Part shown: positions 62,891 through 64,000 of the stretch, piece by piece
Position numbering within the stretch: position 1 is the stretch's first letter
Layout: the number at the start of each line of letters is the position of its first letter
NCBI RefSeq assembly: GCF_029227915.1
Contig: NC_079879.1
Location: 8,122,001-8,186,000, forward strand
Direction of reading: 5' to 3'
From: Hydractinia symbiolongicarpus
Taxonomy: Eukaryota; Cnidaria; Hydrozoa; Anthoathecata; Hydractiniidae
Length of the DNA stretch: 64,000 nucleotides
Program-made: the position numbers and the translations under genes
The notes under the pieces: generated by a model
Databases searched by the model: none
The model's input: only the letters and a program-made list of their open reading frames with translations
Told to the model about the DNA's origin: nothing

Positions 62891-64000
62891 TAAAACATTA
62901 TACGAATTGAAACAATTCTTTTTAAAACGATCCTGGAGACAGACCCTTAGTATTCAAATATCATTTTTATACAGCCTAAAAAACATATAACGTTGTGGTA
63001 AACAAAAAATAGTTAAGTGTGAATCACACTTGCAAATATTCACATGGCACTTGTAAATTTTGCTTACAAGTGCAATTTTTCGCACACCATAGCACTCGTA
63101 ATTTTTTTAGACGGTGCTTTTTGTAGCTCAAGCATAGTTTTATTTAAGATTTAGCCTGGTGCAAGGACAACTTCGGTTTAACTATACAACCGTCAATAAT
63201 ATCTATCCTATTCTTTTGATGAAAGTTAAGCAGGATTGACTCACACCTTAATAGCCACTGGCATGACTTCACCAATCAATTAAAAAATAAAAAAAAGAAG
63301 AAAATAAAGATTAAAGTTATCACTTTTTGTAACTTTGAGCACATTTTTTATTTTTGCAATACTTTCAAGGAGTCACCCACATAGCATAAATCATCCTTTC
63401 ACCACTACTTTTTTCAGTTATCTGAAAGCAACAGACTCCTTGCCCATGAACACATAAAATAAAAAAATTGAAATGTGCCAAAATGGTCTTATACCGCCTG
63501 GCAAGTCCCTTTAACAACAAAATAAAATATGGCAGCACAAAAATATGTAAAAAATACTCAAATCCTATTTAAGTAATGAAAATACTGTTAAAAGCGGCTC
63601 TATACACATTTGGGAGGATATTAAAACATCTATCTCAAACGAAATTCCTCTTGTGGCAGAATTGCTCACCTGGGAGTCAAACTGCTTGGCTCAAATGAAT
63701 GCACTTTAAAAAGAGAATTCTCGTACATATATTAAGGGTGTATATATTCTTGTTGCGGTGAATTTTTCAAGTCTGTCTGTCCATAACCCTCATAAGACGG
63801 TGACTGTAATGATAATTTTAGATAATAATTTTTGATTTTTTAGCATCACTAAAATCAACAAATCAGGCTAAACTTTGAAATTCCAGCTGTCAAAAACTGA
63901 TTGCTATGATGCTTTAACTTGTCTTTGTTGATGGCTAACTATTTTGCAAAAAATAGCAACATTAGCAATATTGTAGCATACAGCCCATATGTCTAAATTA
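62891..64000. other. AT-rich host DNA without recognised gene
   Basis: No ORF with family features. A GTCTGTCTGTCC string at about 63770 faintly resembles the dispersed repeats at 36.37 and 48.87 kb. Confidence 0.4.

Noticed and set aside
1-64000. tRNA, rRNA or CRISPR arrays
   Set aside because: No clover-leaf, rRNA-like block or regular spacer array was seen. The 51-bp coding repeats at 39029 and the 53-bp minisatellite at 62646 are tandem repeats without spacers.

Overview
This is eukaryotic, AT-rich genomic DNA from an animal, most likely an early-branching metazoan such as a cnidarian. The organism is inferred, not proven. Support comes from an intact intronless Shaker-type channel, a spliced casein kinase 1-alpha gene, a two-exon TIMP gene, CR1/L2-type LINEs and several Polinton (Maverick) elements.

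Layout. (1) 1-13.5 kb: a decayed Polinton ('Polinton 1', left end outside the window), with its protein-primed family B DNA polymerase on the minus strand at the right end. It has the packaging ATPase, a penton-like minor capsid gene, several small virion-type genes and the C-terminal part of the integrase. A 5'-truncated LINE sits where the rest of the integrase and the major capsid gene should be. (2) 13.5-27.25 kb: a second, related but clearly different Polinton ('Polinton 2') lying head to head with the first. Its near-identical 214-bp inner terminal repeats carry the first codons of SAP/HeH-type proteins on both sides. It keeps the major and minor capsid genes, integrase and ATPase remnant, but has lost most of its polymerase by an internal deletion. 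(3) 27.25-44 kb: host-type DNA with a MITE, a Kv channel gene, a near full-length LINE carrying a 2A-like motif and a PHD-like finger, and two duplicated secreted repeat-protein genes. (4) 44.3-50.5 kb: a third, very old Polinton remnant, itself interrupted by a LINE fragment, a MITE and an ESCRT-III (Snf7/CHMP4-like) pseudogene. (5) 50.5-64 kb: host DNA with a TIMP gene, the complete CSNK1A1 gene in eight coding exons, a decayed reverse transcriptase fragment and a 53-bp minisatellite.

Together the Polinton genes make the usual self-synthesising virus-like set: SAP protein, polymerase, integrase, ATPase, double and single jelly-roll capsid proteins, small membrane proteins and HNH proteins. 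No adenovirus-type maturation protease was recognised. Neither large element is intact, and their losses are complementary: one lost capsid and integrase, the other lost polymerase. Three patterns across the Polintons stand out. Start codons often sit directly behind an AATAAA-type motif, reminiscent of the late promoter TAAAT(G) of large DNA viruses. GC-rich or perfect palindromes sit at gene ends and in front of each HNH gene. CRE octamers (TGACGTCA) are placed symmetrically outside the inner terminal repeats.
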